The notes: generated by a model from the sequence alone, not told the origin. DNA of 64,000 bases from Lepidodermella squamata (GCA_047495785.1 JBLDXI010000059.1:329601-393600), one strand, 5' to 3'; shown: positions 1 to 13,106, counted from the first letter of the stretch. Numbers and translations are program-made.

Positions 1-847
1 TCGTTGAGCTCGAACATAGCTTGTTTGCCGCGCAGTTCGACCATCTTAGTCATCTTGTCGCCAAAGGCAGCCTTGATCGCAGTCGTTGATACAGCATCAG
101 TGTCGAAATTAGTCAGCACAATTCGGTATTTTGGCTTAGCAGTTTGAATGATTTTCGCACCAGAAATCTTTTCCAGACATCGGATCTGAGCCGCCTGTTC
201 GCTCGAATCGAGACGAATAGACAGCCCATCTGCTGTTGGTTTACAGCTCTTGAAGCTGGCGTTCGGTGCCGAAGCCACGATTTTAGACCAGAGTTGTTTC
301 CGGTCGCAGTTCGGAGTCGTTTGGAGTAGAACAGTAGTTCCGCTTGTTTTCTTAGGCGGTAGAATTGGCTTAACACGTTTTTCAACGATTGGTTCGGTTT
401 CGGTTGACTGATTCAGTTGGACAATCGGCTTAATCGGCCTTGTTTGGGTTGACTTATCGTCGCAGTTCCGTTCATGGATGATCCAGCGATTTTCTCCAAA
501 TTCATCAGCTTCCATCATATCGAGCAGGAAATCTCGTTCAGCCTGTTCGAGGTCGAGCAAGGAGGCATACGCCCTAATGATGCGGCTAATACTGGGTTTA
601 CCAATTTTTTCGATCTGTTTTGCTTTGTATTCCGGAAAGAAACCATGATAAAATTCCCATGCATATTTTTCAGCACCAGTCATTGTTGAAGCCATGCCAC
701 GTGGTTGAATCGATGAATGGGATTGCCACGCGCTCGTAGTAGTATCGATCGATGACGTACAGCTTGATGTTGAAGCAGCTTGTTGTTGGAAATATCTGAC
801 GAAGTTGGCGTATCGATAAAAACAGCAGCAGAAATTGTTTGAAAATA
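1..847 (-). CDS. Partial retroelement ORF1/gag-like protein, runs off window
   Basis: An open frame on the minus strand runs from a stop near 850 off the left edge of the window. The first in-frame ATG is near 705, in the stretch RGMASTMTGAEKYAWEF. The N-terminal part is helical and charged, then a basic proline-containing linker (KPILPPKK) leads into an RRM-like region: DGLSIRLDSSEQAAQIRCLE, then PKYRIVLTNFDTDAVSTTAI. That order (coiled or basic N-terminus followed by one or two RRM-like folds and then zinc knuckles) is typical of the first ORF of non-LTR retrotransposons; the knuckles would lie beyond the window edge. No reverse transcriptase is visible. It could instead be a divergent LTR-element gag. 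The class is inference; the open frame is seen directly. Confidence 0.5.
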
Positions 848-1063
848 ATCAAGAGTGCGCGTTCTAATAGACAGCACTCGGATTCGTAACGACAGTAACC
901 TCAGAAAATTTAATATTCAATCGCAGATACATCTAGCATACCTATGGTAGCTTCATACTGTCGATCTTAATGGGATTCTCTTGTATGACCCCACTCGAGA
1001 ATGCTCAACTTGTATTCCTGCCAATTAATTAGCATATGCACGCAACATATTCCATCCTAATTA

Positions 1064-1236
1064 GTCGGCCTACACCAGGCCTAGCGATGGGAAGGAAATT
1101 TATTAGGCCTAGCATCGGCCTACATCAAAATCCTTAGGCCGAAGCAAGGCCCAAGTGAATTACTGGACCCAGTGTAGGCCTAGTGATTCAGCTCAAGGCC
1201 TACCTTAGGCCTACCCGGCCTAGTGTAGGCCTAGCA
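1064..1236. repeat. GGCCTA-rich degenerate palindromic repeat
   Basis: About a dozen copies of GGCCTA or TAGGCC, several as the full palindrome TAGGCCTA, are packed into roughly 170 bp with irregular 8-25 bp spacing. It lies directly upstream of the promoter-like block at 1255-1420 and may be the U3 part of a long terminal repeat. Confidence 0.6.
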
Positions 1237-1254
1237 GGTTTCATGTGGGACACG

Positions 1255-1420
1255 CAAGTCGAGCAAGGCGATTGGTCCGCATGCCAACCAATAAGCGGCC
1301 TGCGTGCCGCAGTATAAATACAGAAATACAATAACAATAAAATTAGGAGTTTTGGATAATTTCTGCCTGACTGTTATTTACTCGTTATTTCGAACCCGTG
1401 TGGTATCCGTACCGTGCCGG
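1255..1420 (+). promoter_or_regulatory. LTR-like compact promoter with CCAAT, TATA and polyA signal
   Basis: In plus orientation there are ATTGGTC and CCAACCAATAAG (CCAAT boxes on both strands), a TATAAATAC box near 1313, and an AATAAA near 1338, only about 20 bp later, followed by TGGTATCCG near 1401 that could be a primer-binding site. Such tight TATA to AATAAA spacing is typical of retrotransposon LTRs, so this may be a solo LTR. No matching second LTR or plus-strand gag was seen. The retroelement ORF at 1-847 is on the other strand and probably unrelated. Confidence 0.3.
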
Positions 1421-1929
1421 ATAGTACACAATCGACCTTTACCCTCTCCCTTATAAACTGGCCAGTGCCTTTAATTAGTTTCAGCCTTCTAATATGAATT
1501 TTACGGTAATATGTTTTTACGGCAAAAACGGTAATATGGTTTCCGGTAATACGGTAACAAATTTGACTCGAAGTAGCCCCGACCTCGGTATGTCAGTTGC
1601 GAGCAGTAACTGAAGCATTATTCGTTACGTTGGTCTCAACCACCAAAAAAGCAGTTACCATCATAGATGATGACACGATGTCAGCATTTTCATCTATTGG
1701 AATATTTTATTGAGCGAAAAGCCGAAAGATACACAGCTTAACCCGGTTAACCCGGTGGGGCATTGCAGTGAGTTGTCTAGTATGTTACATTAAAAACGCA
1801 CGCTAACAATATTATCTAAATATAGGAGAGAAATGAAGGAAAATGAAAACGACTCTCATTGCATACATCATGGTAGAGCACAACACACAGACAAAAGTTA
1901 CAGTCTATAAGCGACGACGTGGTGATCAG

Positions 1930-2067
1930 CTCGGCACCGCAAACTCGTCCTGTCAGCGGCTGACCTCGAGGAGCTGCGCCGTCTGGAAGCGCCTTCTTCT
2001 CTGCCAACTGCATCAGCCGCCGAGGCTTCAAGCAGCCAGCCGATCGATCCTCCATTCAACCACCAAG
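1930..2067 (+). other. Possible orphan coding exon
   Basis: After GATCAG an open frame reads ...VLSAADLEELRRLEAPSS... and ends at CACCAAG followed by a donor-like GTGAAG. Composition is protein-like (alpha-helical, leucine/glutamate, then Ser/Ala/Pro-rich) and differs from the AT-rich flanks. No partner exon was found, and the longer overlapping frame is arginine/serine/cysteine-rich and looks like a shadow. The gene, if any, is not recognised. Confidence 0.2.
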
Positions 2068-3196
2068 GTGAAGCTGTCAGCAATCTTTGAATCTTTTTGC
2101 TGTCATTTTTGTTTTTTTTTCTTCCTGCCATTTATGTTATTTATGCCCTTTATTTCAATTATACAGCGCAGGAAGCAGATATTTTATACCTTGAACCTCG
2201 AATCAACATTTGAATATCGTCAATTGTTTTTCTGTTCAGTGGAAATTCTTAATGCCAGCAACAGCAGGTGCAATTTGATCATGTTGGGGCTAGAGTCCGA
2301 TACGTGCCCGTTCGCGATCTGGTGCGAGATCGCGCAGTGAAGCGGTGAAGTGGCGAGTAGACCCAAGGCTTATCTCTTGTCTCTACTGGCAAGAACAGGT
2401 GGCATCGATACAAAGCTAGATTTGTTCTAATTCGTTAAATTTGCAGTAGATTTCGCACGTTGTAGAGAAGCCCGCGCGCGGAGTAGCAAAGCGCCGTTTC
2501 CCTACAGCATACGGGCCGAATTCGGGTGTGGGCCCCGCCAATAACAAAGATAAATTTCGCCAGAGGACATCAGCATAAGAATAAGCAGCCAAAAAAAGGT
2601 TTACTATCATCCCATTACTATTATTTCTGCGTCGCCTGTGCGTGATTATTAATGTGCGAGCAGGCGAGTCGAGTGAGTCTAGCTCGAGAGTCGCTGTTTT
2701 CATTTTCACAAAATCGCGATACGCATTGAGTAGACAATAGATGCGAGAAATGTGGCTCCAATCGCATCGACTTCCATACCTGAACAAGGCAGCTCTGACC
2801 CTGAACCTTTCAGGAGATACATAGTTTCAAGTTTTTCCATTTTTCAAAATTCAGCGTTTGTTATTTCGCGAATAACTTCAAAACTGACGACACATGCGAT
2901 TTTTGCCAAATAAGGCGCTGGACGATTTTCCGACAACCTCTTAAAAATATGTGTTTTCAAAGTACCGTCTTGAAACGTTTTCTCGCCAACATTTTGTAAA
3001 ATGATTTCTCAATGAGCCTCGTCACTGGTTAATCTATGGTACCGTATGAACGGAAGTAATAAGGCAAAGCCCGAGGCACGATCGGCCGGAAAGCCAGCTC
3101 ATGGAAATTACAATTCTTTCTATCAAATTATTGAACGCAAATGGGTACAAATTTCTCTTTTTATTACTTCTCTGCAACGAGCATATTAACACAAAT

Positions 3197-3198
<2 letters not shown>

Positions 3199-3237
<39 letters not shown>

Positions 3238-3238
3238 C
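3199..3238. repeat. (ATT)n microsatellite
   Basis: About 13 uninterrupted ATT trinucleotides. No gene was recognised in 2.1-4.3 kb around it. Confidence 0.9.
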
Positions 3239-4323
3239 GTCATTACAGCGTACAGAAATTGAATAGAATGATAATATTATACACGATGAAATAGTCGCGT
3301 ATTGCAGTAAGTAATAATGATGATGATAATAGCAATGTTGCTTGCTTCAGATTTTGAATTGATTGACCGAAGGACAGCGCGGCTGGTAATATCTAAAAGA
3401 TGCGGCCTAATCAGTAGGAAAAACCAACTGCCCGGCCAAAGATGTCTCAAGATGCATTTAGCATCGATAATGAAACAATTATTTGCATTTTGTGCGATTG
3501 ATTTGTTGTGCGGCTTTTCAATACTTTACTACAGATTTTCGTGAAAAAATTTACTCCGAATCGTACAATCAAGTAAATGAAGAACAAAGTTACAAGAAGG
3601 CGCGGGAGGAGTCTTTGCCGAATATGTTTACAAAAACAAGTTGGAGAGAGGTGAGGGAAAAGACAGAATTTCCTGACACAGATCAAACACGTGAATTTTA
3701 CACAATGAGACACAACTTTTCTCGATCGATATAGGCCGAATAGCATGCAAACTTGAAGGCAGATTTTTTCACCATAAATCCATTTTAAAAGCAGAATTCA
3801 AGGGGCTGGTCGATGGAGCCACCTCGGTCAAGTCTCCACAAAAATGAGCAGTTAAGGCATAGAAATCGGTCTTGAAAAATGGTGATTTTGGAAAGGTTTT
3901 TCATCATTTTCTCTTTTCATTCATTTGCGATTTTTTAGTCACTGTTTTAGCACGGCGGTAAAAAGTCGTAGAAATTCTAGTATAATAACAATAATAATCA
4001 GAAACAGACACCGTTATCGTTTTGCTAAATAAATAATGAACAACAAACAAGCAGCAGTACGTGGGTAATTCACGTATTTATTGTTTTTCTCATAGCAAGA
4101 AGTTGAAGGAAATTCCATGGAAAACGAGGTGTGCGTGGGCTATATTTCTATAAAACCTCAATCGCAAGTGTGAGCACGAGACTAGAAAGTTTAGTCATCC
4201 AAATTGGTGCACGGTTCCCTACCTACTTCAGTTTCAAGGTTGTTACAGGTTAGCTTATTCACACCGAAATGACAAAATCGCGCACAAATTAAAGCTGCCG
4301 ATTTTAGTAAAAAAGAAGACATT

Positions 4324-4329
4324 TTTATT
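4324..4329 (-). promoter_or_regulatory. Polyadenylation signal of WDR26-like gene
   Basis: AATAAA on the minus strand overlaps the last base of the TAA stop codon. A signal this close implies a very short 3' UTR, or another signal further downstream is used. Confidence 0.4.
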
Positions 4330-7300
4330 TAAAATCCACCGCTTTCCGACGTTCCGGAACCGGGTAGACCGCCTGACCCCCGCGTCGAGCCCATAGTCTG
4401 ATCAGAGTGGTCATCATCGTCCTCTTCTTCCTCCTCCTCTTCGTCCTCGTTGTCATGCGTTTCACTGGGGTAGTTGGCCGGTTGGGCTGGAACGGGCGCG
4501 CCGGCCATTAAGGCGGCTACCACCTCTGCCGCCCCGACTCCCGACGCAACCATCCGTACGGCGGCAGCAGCCATAGCCTGGGCGTTAACAACCGCCTGGG
4601 CCTGTTGCTGGTCGTCGCTATCTTCATTCGACTCCTCGATGTCCTCGTCATCGCCGTCCTCAGAGGCCGCCCCATCGTCGTCTTCGTCACCCTCCGACGA
4701 CAACCCACTCGGGTTGGTCTCAACAACCATGGCCTCATCGTGCGAGGACCCGTCCATCGACGAAAGGTTCGGAATCTTATTGTTATTATTTCCAATTGTC
4801 GCATAATTATTATTTTGCTGTGATTGGTTGTGGTTGTTGGTCTGATTGCCTTGCATCAAGGAGGATTTTCGCGACAAGGCAGCCATGTCGGCTTCATCCG
4901 AGCAGCAGCACTCAGACGTAGTCCAAACGTGGACGAGCGTGTCGTCGGAGCAAGTCGCGAGCATAGAACACATGGTCGGGTTCCAGTGAACGCAGTTCAC
5001 CGGCTTGGAATGACCCTCAAGCACTGTCACGGGATCTTCAAAATTTCGATGCCAGATTCGGACGAGGCCATCTAAAACATAGAAACAATAATTATCCTCC
5101 ACTTTCTTAGCCTACAATTTGAATTTAAAAACTGCTCAATTTAAAATATCAGTGGTGACCATAAAGAAAGGAATGACCAGAGTTGCCAAAGTTAAAATGC
5201 AAACGTTTCTACGTCGGTATGACCGGAAGAACTGAAAAATACGTTAATCAGCATCAAATTCATACTCTTTTCCGCGGCAAATTTTTTTATTTTCTTTGAT
5301 GCATCTCCAATTTTTCTTCAACTAGTAGGAATCGTACTTGTTCGAATATATGAGGATTAGCGCTGTCGAACAAGCCCAAAATCGTTCGTTTAAGATTGAC
5401 CGATTTGGGGATATGATGGAAATTCTGAAGACTTCTTACTTTTGTTTCCCAAATCGCACTATTGTTATAACTTCAATAGCGATCGCTCGGCAAAATTAGA
5501 GCCCAACGATAGCCCTCGAATCACGCTATCAACTGGCATCAAGAATAACTTATTATCAAACGGTGTCCATGATTGAATAAAACAAATTGCTGCGGAAAGA
5601 AGTACCGTCCCAAGAACTTTAGCCTTGAACCAGGCCTTGAACATCAAGGCACATGCAAAAATGGCGACACTAACTAAGCCATCAAGTGTAAACATTAAAA
5701 TTAGCGCTACGAATACAACGGCAAACACCAAATACTACGCATCGATTCTCAACAAAAAGTGACTATTTCCAAGTAAAATCTGCTGAAGATAATTTAATAT
5801 CTAAACTTAAGCCTTGAATGCCTCTTGGACCAAGAAATCACGGTCAAAGTAGAATTAAATGCTGACGATGAACCTTAATTCGAATATTATTTATTATTTA
5901 TACCTTCTAGTTGCGATGTACTCTAAACCGGGTCTATCGTCCAATGCCTAACTTGATTTAAGACGGCAATTCTAACCGGTTTTGTTTTAAGCATGATTGC
6001 TAGTGCGCGCTCATTTTTGTTGGCCCTATTGTCTTCTAAGGCGAATGGGCTATCTTTTGACGCCCCGCGCGTTACTGTGACACCCGCGGTTACGCAATGA
6101 TCAGCTGATGAATAGAATGGGGAAGCAGACTAGCGTTCAAGAAGATGATAAGGACACGGAGAAAGAAACTGCGGCAACGAGGGCGATAGCGACAGCGAAT
6201 TCGAGCTTAGTTACAACGACGCAGATGATAATTTTTCATCTGATGAATAAAGATGTGATAAAGGTGTTGAAGTGATGATTTGAGATTTCAGGATAAATAA
6301 TAGCCTGTCTTGATTAAAAGAATCGAATAATAGCTCGATTTTTCCCACTATTTTTGAATACGGAAACGAAATATATTCCATACAACACGGTATTCAAGAG
6401 CATCAACACAATAAAACAAGCAACTTCTTAGAAGTGAAAAGAGGTCGAATAACGAGCTGTAAGTTTAGTCTAAGAACAGACAGTTCCTTTTCCTAGGCTG
6501 CAATCATTTTGCGGTTAAAGCCACCCAAACACAGCGCGAAGGGGGTATTCATTATCTATAGATGGAAGTTGTCAGTCGGACTTTTAAATGTTAAATTCAC
6601 TAAAAATCTGTCCGTTATAACGCAAGTCTGGCCTGTTGCAACCATTTGTATGTAAAACGCTGGTCCGCGCCACGAGCCAAGCAAAATGGTCCTTAACGTA
6701 AAACAACTGTGCTTACTTGCCATCTTTAATAGTTTGTGAACAAAAATGAGACACAGGAAACGATGTGCGCTTAAAAGACAACAGATGCTGAGATAGCTCT
6801 TTGGTGCGGCTATTTCTCGACTTGATTAGCACAAGAACGCACAAGTGACTGAAATTACTAATGCGTGAAGAGCGCCGATGACAGGCAAGTTTTTGAAGTT
6901 ACAAACGACTAGTGACTAATAGAGATGGATTCGAAGCTTGCTCATGAACATAAACGAAAACGTTCTGGTAGACAAACCGTATGGAAAAGTGTTGATAATC
7001 GCATAAGCTGACACACCACAGCAAAAAGCAGCGGATTTACAATAAAAAAAAACGCGTAAAAGCTGCATCTGCCTATGAGAAGTATAGTTCAGTCATTTTG
7101 GAAGTTGAGAAGAATTTGGTGAATAAATTTTGCGACTGTTTTAGTTCTTTTGGGAAGCTTGTTTCCTGGTTATAATTTTTTCCGCTTAGTTTCGAGTCCA
7201 TCCCTGTTAGTCCCAAGGCATAAGAGCTATCACATTCTAAACCATAATATTAGCCCTGTAATACCATTGATTTTCACCTCATTTTTACACACATGCGCGA

Positions 7301-10300
7301 CAGTTTTTTCACGGAGGTACTCAGATGCTTACCATTCCGAAGGCGGCGTTAAATGCCACGAAGTTAACGAAAATCGTATACCGAATATATCGAATTAGAA
7401 GGCAGAACCAAAATAATTGGCAGTCCCGTTTATAAGGCATCGAGGTCAATCATTTAAAACACAGGGCAGGGCCCGATTTCAAGGCAGGGACCATATTATG
7501 TGCACGTCTCAAGTGGTACCCCGCAGCTTCCTAAGGGTTACAACGCGTGAATCGCACGAATGCTCATTTTAATCCACTTAATACTATCCTTATAGTCATA
7601 ACAACGCTTAAAGAGGCGAAAGAGGGCGATTTCTAGTGCTTTTGGCTTGAAAACTGGTGTACAACAGCTCATAGGGCAGAGCCGAAATGAAGGGCAGGAT
7701 TATGAGGTAGGGGTTACGGGCTGATAAATAAAATTGGTGAGGTAAAATCTGTCGCCCAAAAAGGTAAAAGTTCGCCCCATTTGTGTCGCCCAAAAATAAA
7801 TAAAGTCGCCCTCATTGCGCGATCGCCGCACTAATCCACCTTAATCCGCCCCTTAAGGCGAAAGGCTGCACCTGACTGATAATCAGTCGCCTTGAAATAT
7901 AAAACGTCGCCCCGTTAAAATAAGAAAATCGCAAATGTGATGATGATGCCTATTAGCCGCACCTCTATTCCTTCATTTGGTATCAGTATAACATCGGCTG
8001 AACCGGTATTTGAACCAAAATACCTATCACCTGGGTAACAGCGCGGACGATTTATTGGGACACTTTGGCTATCTGAGTAGTAAAGCAATAGCCGTAAAAG
8101 CAATGGCCGTAAAAGCAATAGCCTCTAATGCTTGAGCGGGGACATAATATGTCATATTATTAGGACATAAGACACTTACCAATCGTCCACCGGCCAGGTT
8201 TTGGGGCGGCTTTATGTTCAAGGCATGCTTATTACAAGCCGAACAAAGCGTGGAAGCTTTGGTAGGGTCTCTTCAAGCATTTTATTACTACTTGCACACC
8301 GCGTTGAAGTTCACACACCCGCTGCGCCCCTCGCACGCCTGTCGAAGGTTGTTGCAAGCTCGCCGCGTTAAAGCGACTTGCCGGGGATCAAGGAATTATC
8401 TGCGTTCGAGTGTTTACACGCCGGATAAGCTACGTTTGAATGACTCGATGTCCGGTCACTAAACTGGGCCGCTAAGATCACAACGCGCAACATGCAGTTA
8501 CTACCTGTAATAAATAGGAACTAACTTGGCTGTTCAGTTTGTCTAACAGCTATTAGAATTATAATGCTATTTAAGAGCTAAGACCTATTACGAATAGCGA
8601 TCGTTATCAGATCGCTCAACGACAACTAACCTATAACGCTTGGAGGAATAGACACTATTACTCCAAGCTATAACGTGTAGTGTTATAAGCTTGGAGGAAT
8701 GTACTAATACTCCAAGTGCTATGGTAGACCGTGCTATTAGGTACTATCGCCCATCAGCTGCTATCATCAACGTCTTATTCGAACATTTCATATTTGATAT
8801 CAGTGCTTCGCAAACTTTTTTCACCATCGGCATTTTTGGCGGCCGGAAAGCCTTAACTCCGGCCACAATTTTGGCTGAAAATAGTGCAAAACAAGCTGAT
8901 TTTCGGGTTTTGATCGTGCGAAACTAAGGCATCCGGCCGCGTTCCAGCAATTATTTGAGAAACTGCCCAGCCGGCCGCGGCCGGAAAAAAATCCGAGTTT
9001 GCGGAGCACTGATTTAAATGAAAAATGAGCTAAAAGCCGCCCAAGTTGAATAAATGAAATTGGGCGGTGGTTTAACCAACGAGGGCGACTTTGTTTACTT
9101 TGAGGGCCTCTTCAAAATGAGGGCGCGCGTATTTAAAACGAGGGCGCGCTATTATTAAATGAGGGCTGAGATTAAACGAGGGCGAACTTTTACCTTTTAG
9201 GGCGGCAGATTTTATTTTACCGAAATAAAATTATAAGGCAGAACCTTCTAAATCGGTATAAACGGTATATGAGTGCGGAGATGGCCGTGACAAATTAATA
9301 AGCGGTTTTAAATCGGCGCACAATAATTCACCCAAGTAATTCACGCCCTCGCGCGCCGAACTAAAGCGTGTTACCAATGATAAGCGTCCCGCGCACCTGT
9401 TGGGCACCATAATTTGTCACCTGCGATCCTCACAAGCTCATTTAATTTAGTGGTTTTTGCCGTCATTCATAAAGTATGGCGCGTAAAGAAAGAGAGGAGA
9501 GGGAGAGAAGATAAGCTATTCATTGTCCAACCCAGAAAATTTAGTAATACTTAGCAACTATCAAATGACAAATCTCAAAAAATCAGGCGAATCTTCTTTC
9601 TGAACTTGACCGGAATTTCTTGGGCACCTTGCAACTTTTTCCGCCCGTCAACGATATATTCAGGTGCTCCTCTTGTTTTGGAACAATACATGTTTAAGCA
9701 TGGTCTAATTAATTTGATGGGGCGCGTTACCCTTTGAAATATCGCTCAACTCGAAGGGTTAATCCTCAATGCCATGATTGTCCCATGACGGTTTTAGCAA
9801 GGGTTAAAATAGCATTGAACCAAACGTTGGCAGATTCGAAATTCACCCGGCCCTTAAATCGATAATATGCCTAATTCAAGTCAGGTTTGCATCCAGTAAA
9901 GCAGTTTTCCACTTTTCCTTATGCCTCCGCTGTTAGGCGCCGGAGTGTTGAATCATTGAAAGTAGTACAAGGAGTTTCATTCTCGGGGTTTTGCTGTGAT
10001 CAGAGTTGGAATTCTGAAGTATAAATCTCGGTATAAACCGGTAGCATGACGGCGAGGTATATATCGGTATAAACTACCAACAATAACCACTAGTAGTACC
10101 AGTGAAAACCTCGGTAGCAGTTTTGCGATAATGACTGAAGGGAACGACTGAGCGAAGAAAACTTTTCAGATAAATCCTTCCTCGTGATAAATGTTAACCT
10201 CAAATTGCGTATCAATATGCGTCGCCCGCATGCCAACAGTAAAAAGCTAGCCACAATATCAGGTAATGATGGCAGAGAAATCCCAGAGTGAGCCACTCAT

Positions 10301-12560
10301 TTGATGAGCGAATAAAAATCGCGAAAATCGCATTTAAGCACATATGTAAATACATATAAGTTAACATATCGTCAAAAAAGCCAGCTTAACAATAACAAAC
10401 GAAACGATTCTATGCTTCAAGATTTTAGCTTCAGTGATTGAGGTCATTCCTTCCCCTAATGATTTAAACGTTCAAGAAAAATACCCTCAGATCCGCTTGC
10501 AACGAAGTCTTCGTTATGGCCACCGAATGTGGAGTAGATAGCGAGGTTGGCTTGAACGAAGCCGAATAGCTTTCGTATCAGGTGTTTTTCGCGGAGATCC
10601 CACAAATGCACACCGTTTTCTGCAATATTAACAGCAGCGTAGCGACCGTCCAGTGTTAGACTGAAAGACAATATTCGCTGGTCTTCCTTAATGCTACACA
10701 AAAAAGCGAACTTAAAATTTCAGATATTATGAATAATAGAGAAATTACAGCTGTTTGTCGGACCGGTCGTCGAAATTGAACAACCTCAGGCGAGAATGAG
10801 TGTCAGCGATAACAACGGAAGCATGGGTACCCGGCATCCACGCAATGTCTTGCAAACGAATACCTTCGATTTGTTTGACAACAGTTCCATTCAAGTCGCA
10901 GAGGTACAGCTGACCGCGAATTCCTCCAGTGGCGAATAAATCGCCAGTAGGCCCAACAAAGCAGCCGTACGTCAGACTGTCATCGCCGTTGATATTCGTT
11001 TTAAGGCGGACGGTCATCAACTGCACGTCGAAGACCATCACCTCTGTGCAGTCGTCAACACCACATGCCAAAACGAGTCGGCTGTCAGGGCTCCACGCCA
11101 CGTAGCTTATTGGCCGCCACTCACGGGAGCAGTGGCGCGTTAACTGGTGAGTTTCCTAGAAGATAATCACATAACGTTATTACGATTACTAGCAAACACA
11201 TTATTTTTTGCGCCTCATCGCTCTATAATATCAGACTGTGCATATTTGCCAGACGCTTTTTGCGCGGCGGGGTACGGTATATGGTAAATAAAAAGGCGGC
11301 AAACGCTCCGCAAACAGGCCCAAAAATCAGCGCGGTATAATATTTCACGTACGGTTTACAACAAACCTTATTAACGTTCCATATGATTAGATAGCGATCT
11401 CTCGAGCCAGTGGCAAGAAATTTGCCGTCAGGCGAAAACTTGAGATGTAATACTTCATCACAATGGTCAGTCAAGGTTTGCTTCAATGTACAAGGTAGAC
11501 GCTCCCTAAATCGACACGGCAATTCTCATCTTAATGAAGCTATTGCACCAAGAACTTACTTTGAGCATTTATGATCAGATAGCAGTGATATTGAATCAAC
11601 AGAATCGTAGAGTTTTGTATTGTGAAATCGGCACTGTTTTCGTTGGCTCTCTACGGCTTGAGCTAACAGGTTTCGTAGCCGAGCGGGTGGAAGCATCATA
11701 CACTCCGGAAGAAAGCCCTGAATTTTATCCACAACTTGCTGTCTGTTTTCTCGACATCGGCCAGATAAACCGATATGTTTCCGCAGCAAATCGGGCGGTA
11801 CGAAGAACGATCTAATAAATCAGAATTATTTTACTAAACACAAATAATAAAGAGATGATTTGACTCACATGCTCAGCTGTTGCAACCGCTGGGCATCACA
11901 GTTCATACAAGAAAGCTCGGATCGCAAGCATGCTAATGCTTTCGAAAACTTTCCCTCGTCGAGAAGTTCTAGGAATTTCTGCTCCAGTATGGCAAACTTC
12001 ACCTTCTAGAGATAAACAATGTCATAAGTAATCACACCAATTAGTGAGTTCAGAACCATACTTGGTATGCAGATGCATCGCTGAGGTTATTCTTTAGGTT
12101 TTGGAGCTCACTGATTGCCTGTTAAAATAAAAATATAAACATTGGCTACAAGCCAACAGGCAAATGCCAACCTGTTCCCAATTGCCACTGAGAACGGAAA
12201 CACGAAACCTCGATATCAATGGATTTTCAAAATGGAAGCCCGACTCTTCCACCAGCTCTTCTGCTGTTCTCCTGAAAAAATTTACGATGCAATTACGGCA
12301 AGGGTTGAATAAAAAACTAACTCGAAGCCAAGATCACGCAATGCTTGACCGATCAAACGAATGAGCTCTTGCTGACGCTCACTGAGCACTAATCCATTCT
12401 TACGAATTTTCGTAAGATTTTTTGTAGCTATATGCTTTGGTGCTTTGATTATTGGAGCATATTCCACGGTATCATCCTCGGAACCATTGTTGGCCTCGTG
12501 AGTTCCGTTGTGATGATCATTATTGGAATGCACGCCACCACCATTTCTGCAGTTTTGCAT
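4329..12560 (-). CDS. WDR26: WDR26-like CTLH/GID ubiquitin-ligase subunit (9 exons)
   Basis: Minus-strand exons, in order: 12560-12322, 12271-12172, 12118-12062, 12005-11869, 11811-11560, 11505-11367, 11155-10749, 10693-10485, 5071-4329. All junctions are GT-AG, phases close, and the sum is 760 codons plus stop. LisH is RQQELIRLIGQALRDLGFE. The CTLH region follows (KVKFAILEQKFLELLDEGKF), then the linker motif VMLPP-like MMLPPARLRNLLAQ, and WD repeats such as ATGSRDRYLIIWNV and LATCSDDTLVHVW. Order and junction residues match the animal WDR26 family, the substrate-side WD40 subunit of the CTLH (GID) E3 ligase. Odd features: a 5.4 kb intron before the last exon, and a long Asn/Gln-rich then Glu/Asp-rich C-terminal tail of about 180 residues that ordinary WDR26 lacks. 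The start at 12560 is the first in-frame ATG of the LisH exon. The frame stays open upstream to about 12710, so a further 5' exon is possible. Confidence 0.93.
7640..9260. mobile_element. Foldback-type element with GGGCGA-rich inverted arms
   Basis: Left arm (about 7735-7830) and right arm (about 9170-9230, inverted) share GGTAAAAGTTCGCCC, GTCGCCC and AAAATCTGYCGCCC blocks. Each arm contains many GGGCGA/TCGCCC units. The centre has no coding sequence recognised. It sits in the last intron of the WDR26-like gene. Boundaries are approximate and no target duplication was resolved. The rest of this intron (5.1-7.6 and 9.3-10.4 kb) shows nothing recognisable. Confidence 0.5.
8639..8717. repeat. 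Two tandem copies of a CTTGGAG hairpin
   Basis: GCTTGGAG-N-CTCCAAGC occurs at 8639-8668 and again at 8689-8717, each followed or preceded by TATAAC/GTTATA segments. Each copy can form a stem of 7-8 bp with a 13-15 nt loop. It lies inside the foldback element. Confidence 0.6.
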
Positions 12561-13106
12561 GTTTCGAGTGCTTCTGTTACGCTTTCGTGAAGGTAGAGAA
12601 GACTTAGGAGGCGACTCGCTGTCACCTCCGGGCTGCGAAGATGATGGTAGAGATACGGCTTCCAGAATGACGAATACACCTCGTGTGGCCGGGTGTAGAA
12701 ATTAAGCCACACGTTACGATAATAAAAATGGACGAAAATGTGTGTTCCGTAAAGATTCACCACGACAGGCAAACAGATTCGGATTCACTGACGCAAGATA
12801 GTATGCTAAGAAATTCACTAACGAAACGCTAACATGCGAGTACAAAAAACGCACTTGCATCAAGGCTTGAACGAAACAAAGCACAAAGAGCGAAAAAACT
12901 GAAAGAGGAACTTTTTCGCAAGCGAACAAGTACATTTAATTTCCATTTGGATTTTCATGTAAGCAGCAAAATTCAAAATTCGAATGGCTTGCTGCAAAAT
13001 ATTAAATTTAACATACGTAAAGAACAAATAACAGACCTTATAATTCCTGTCATTTTTCCGTCCCACGACGTGACTTTTTCGTGAATCGAAGACCTCAGGT
13101 GTTATG

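Noticed and set aside
2416-2787. 123-codon minus ORF
   Set aside because: Mixed composition, no domain, no splice sites or polyA nearby; not enough support to call a gene.
5465-5731. Hydrophobic minus ORF that could be a membrane protein
   Set aside because: Inside the large WDR26 intron, AT-rich, no partner exons or start context; probably chance.
6101-6250. CTGATGA words as further hammerhead ribozymes
   Set aside because: No GAAA box and no stem II at the required distance.
11534-11815. Plus-strand ORF opposite a WDR26 exon
   Set aside because: Antisense to a well-supported exon.
12449-12772. 107-codon minus ORF overlapping the WDR26 LisH exon
   Set aside because: Different frame from the LisH coding exon, which has clear homology and consistent splicing.
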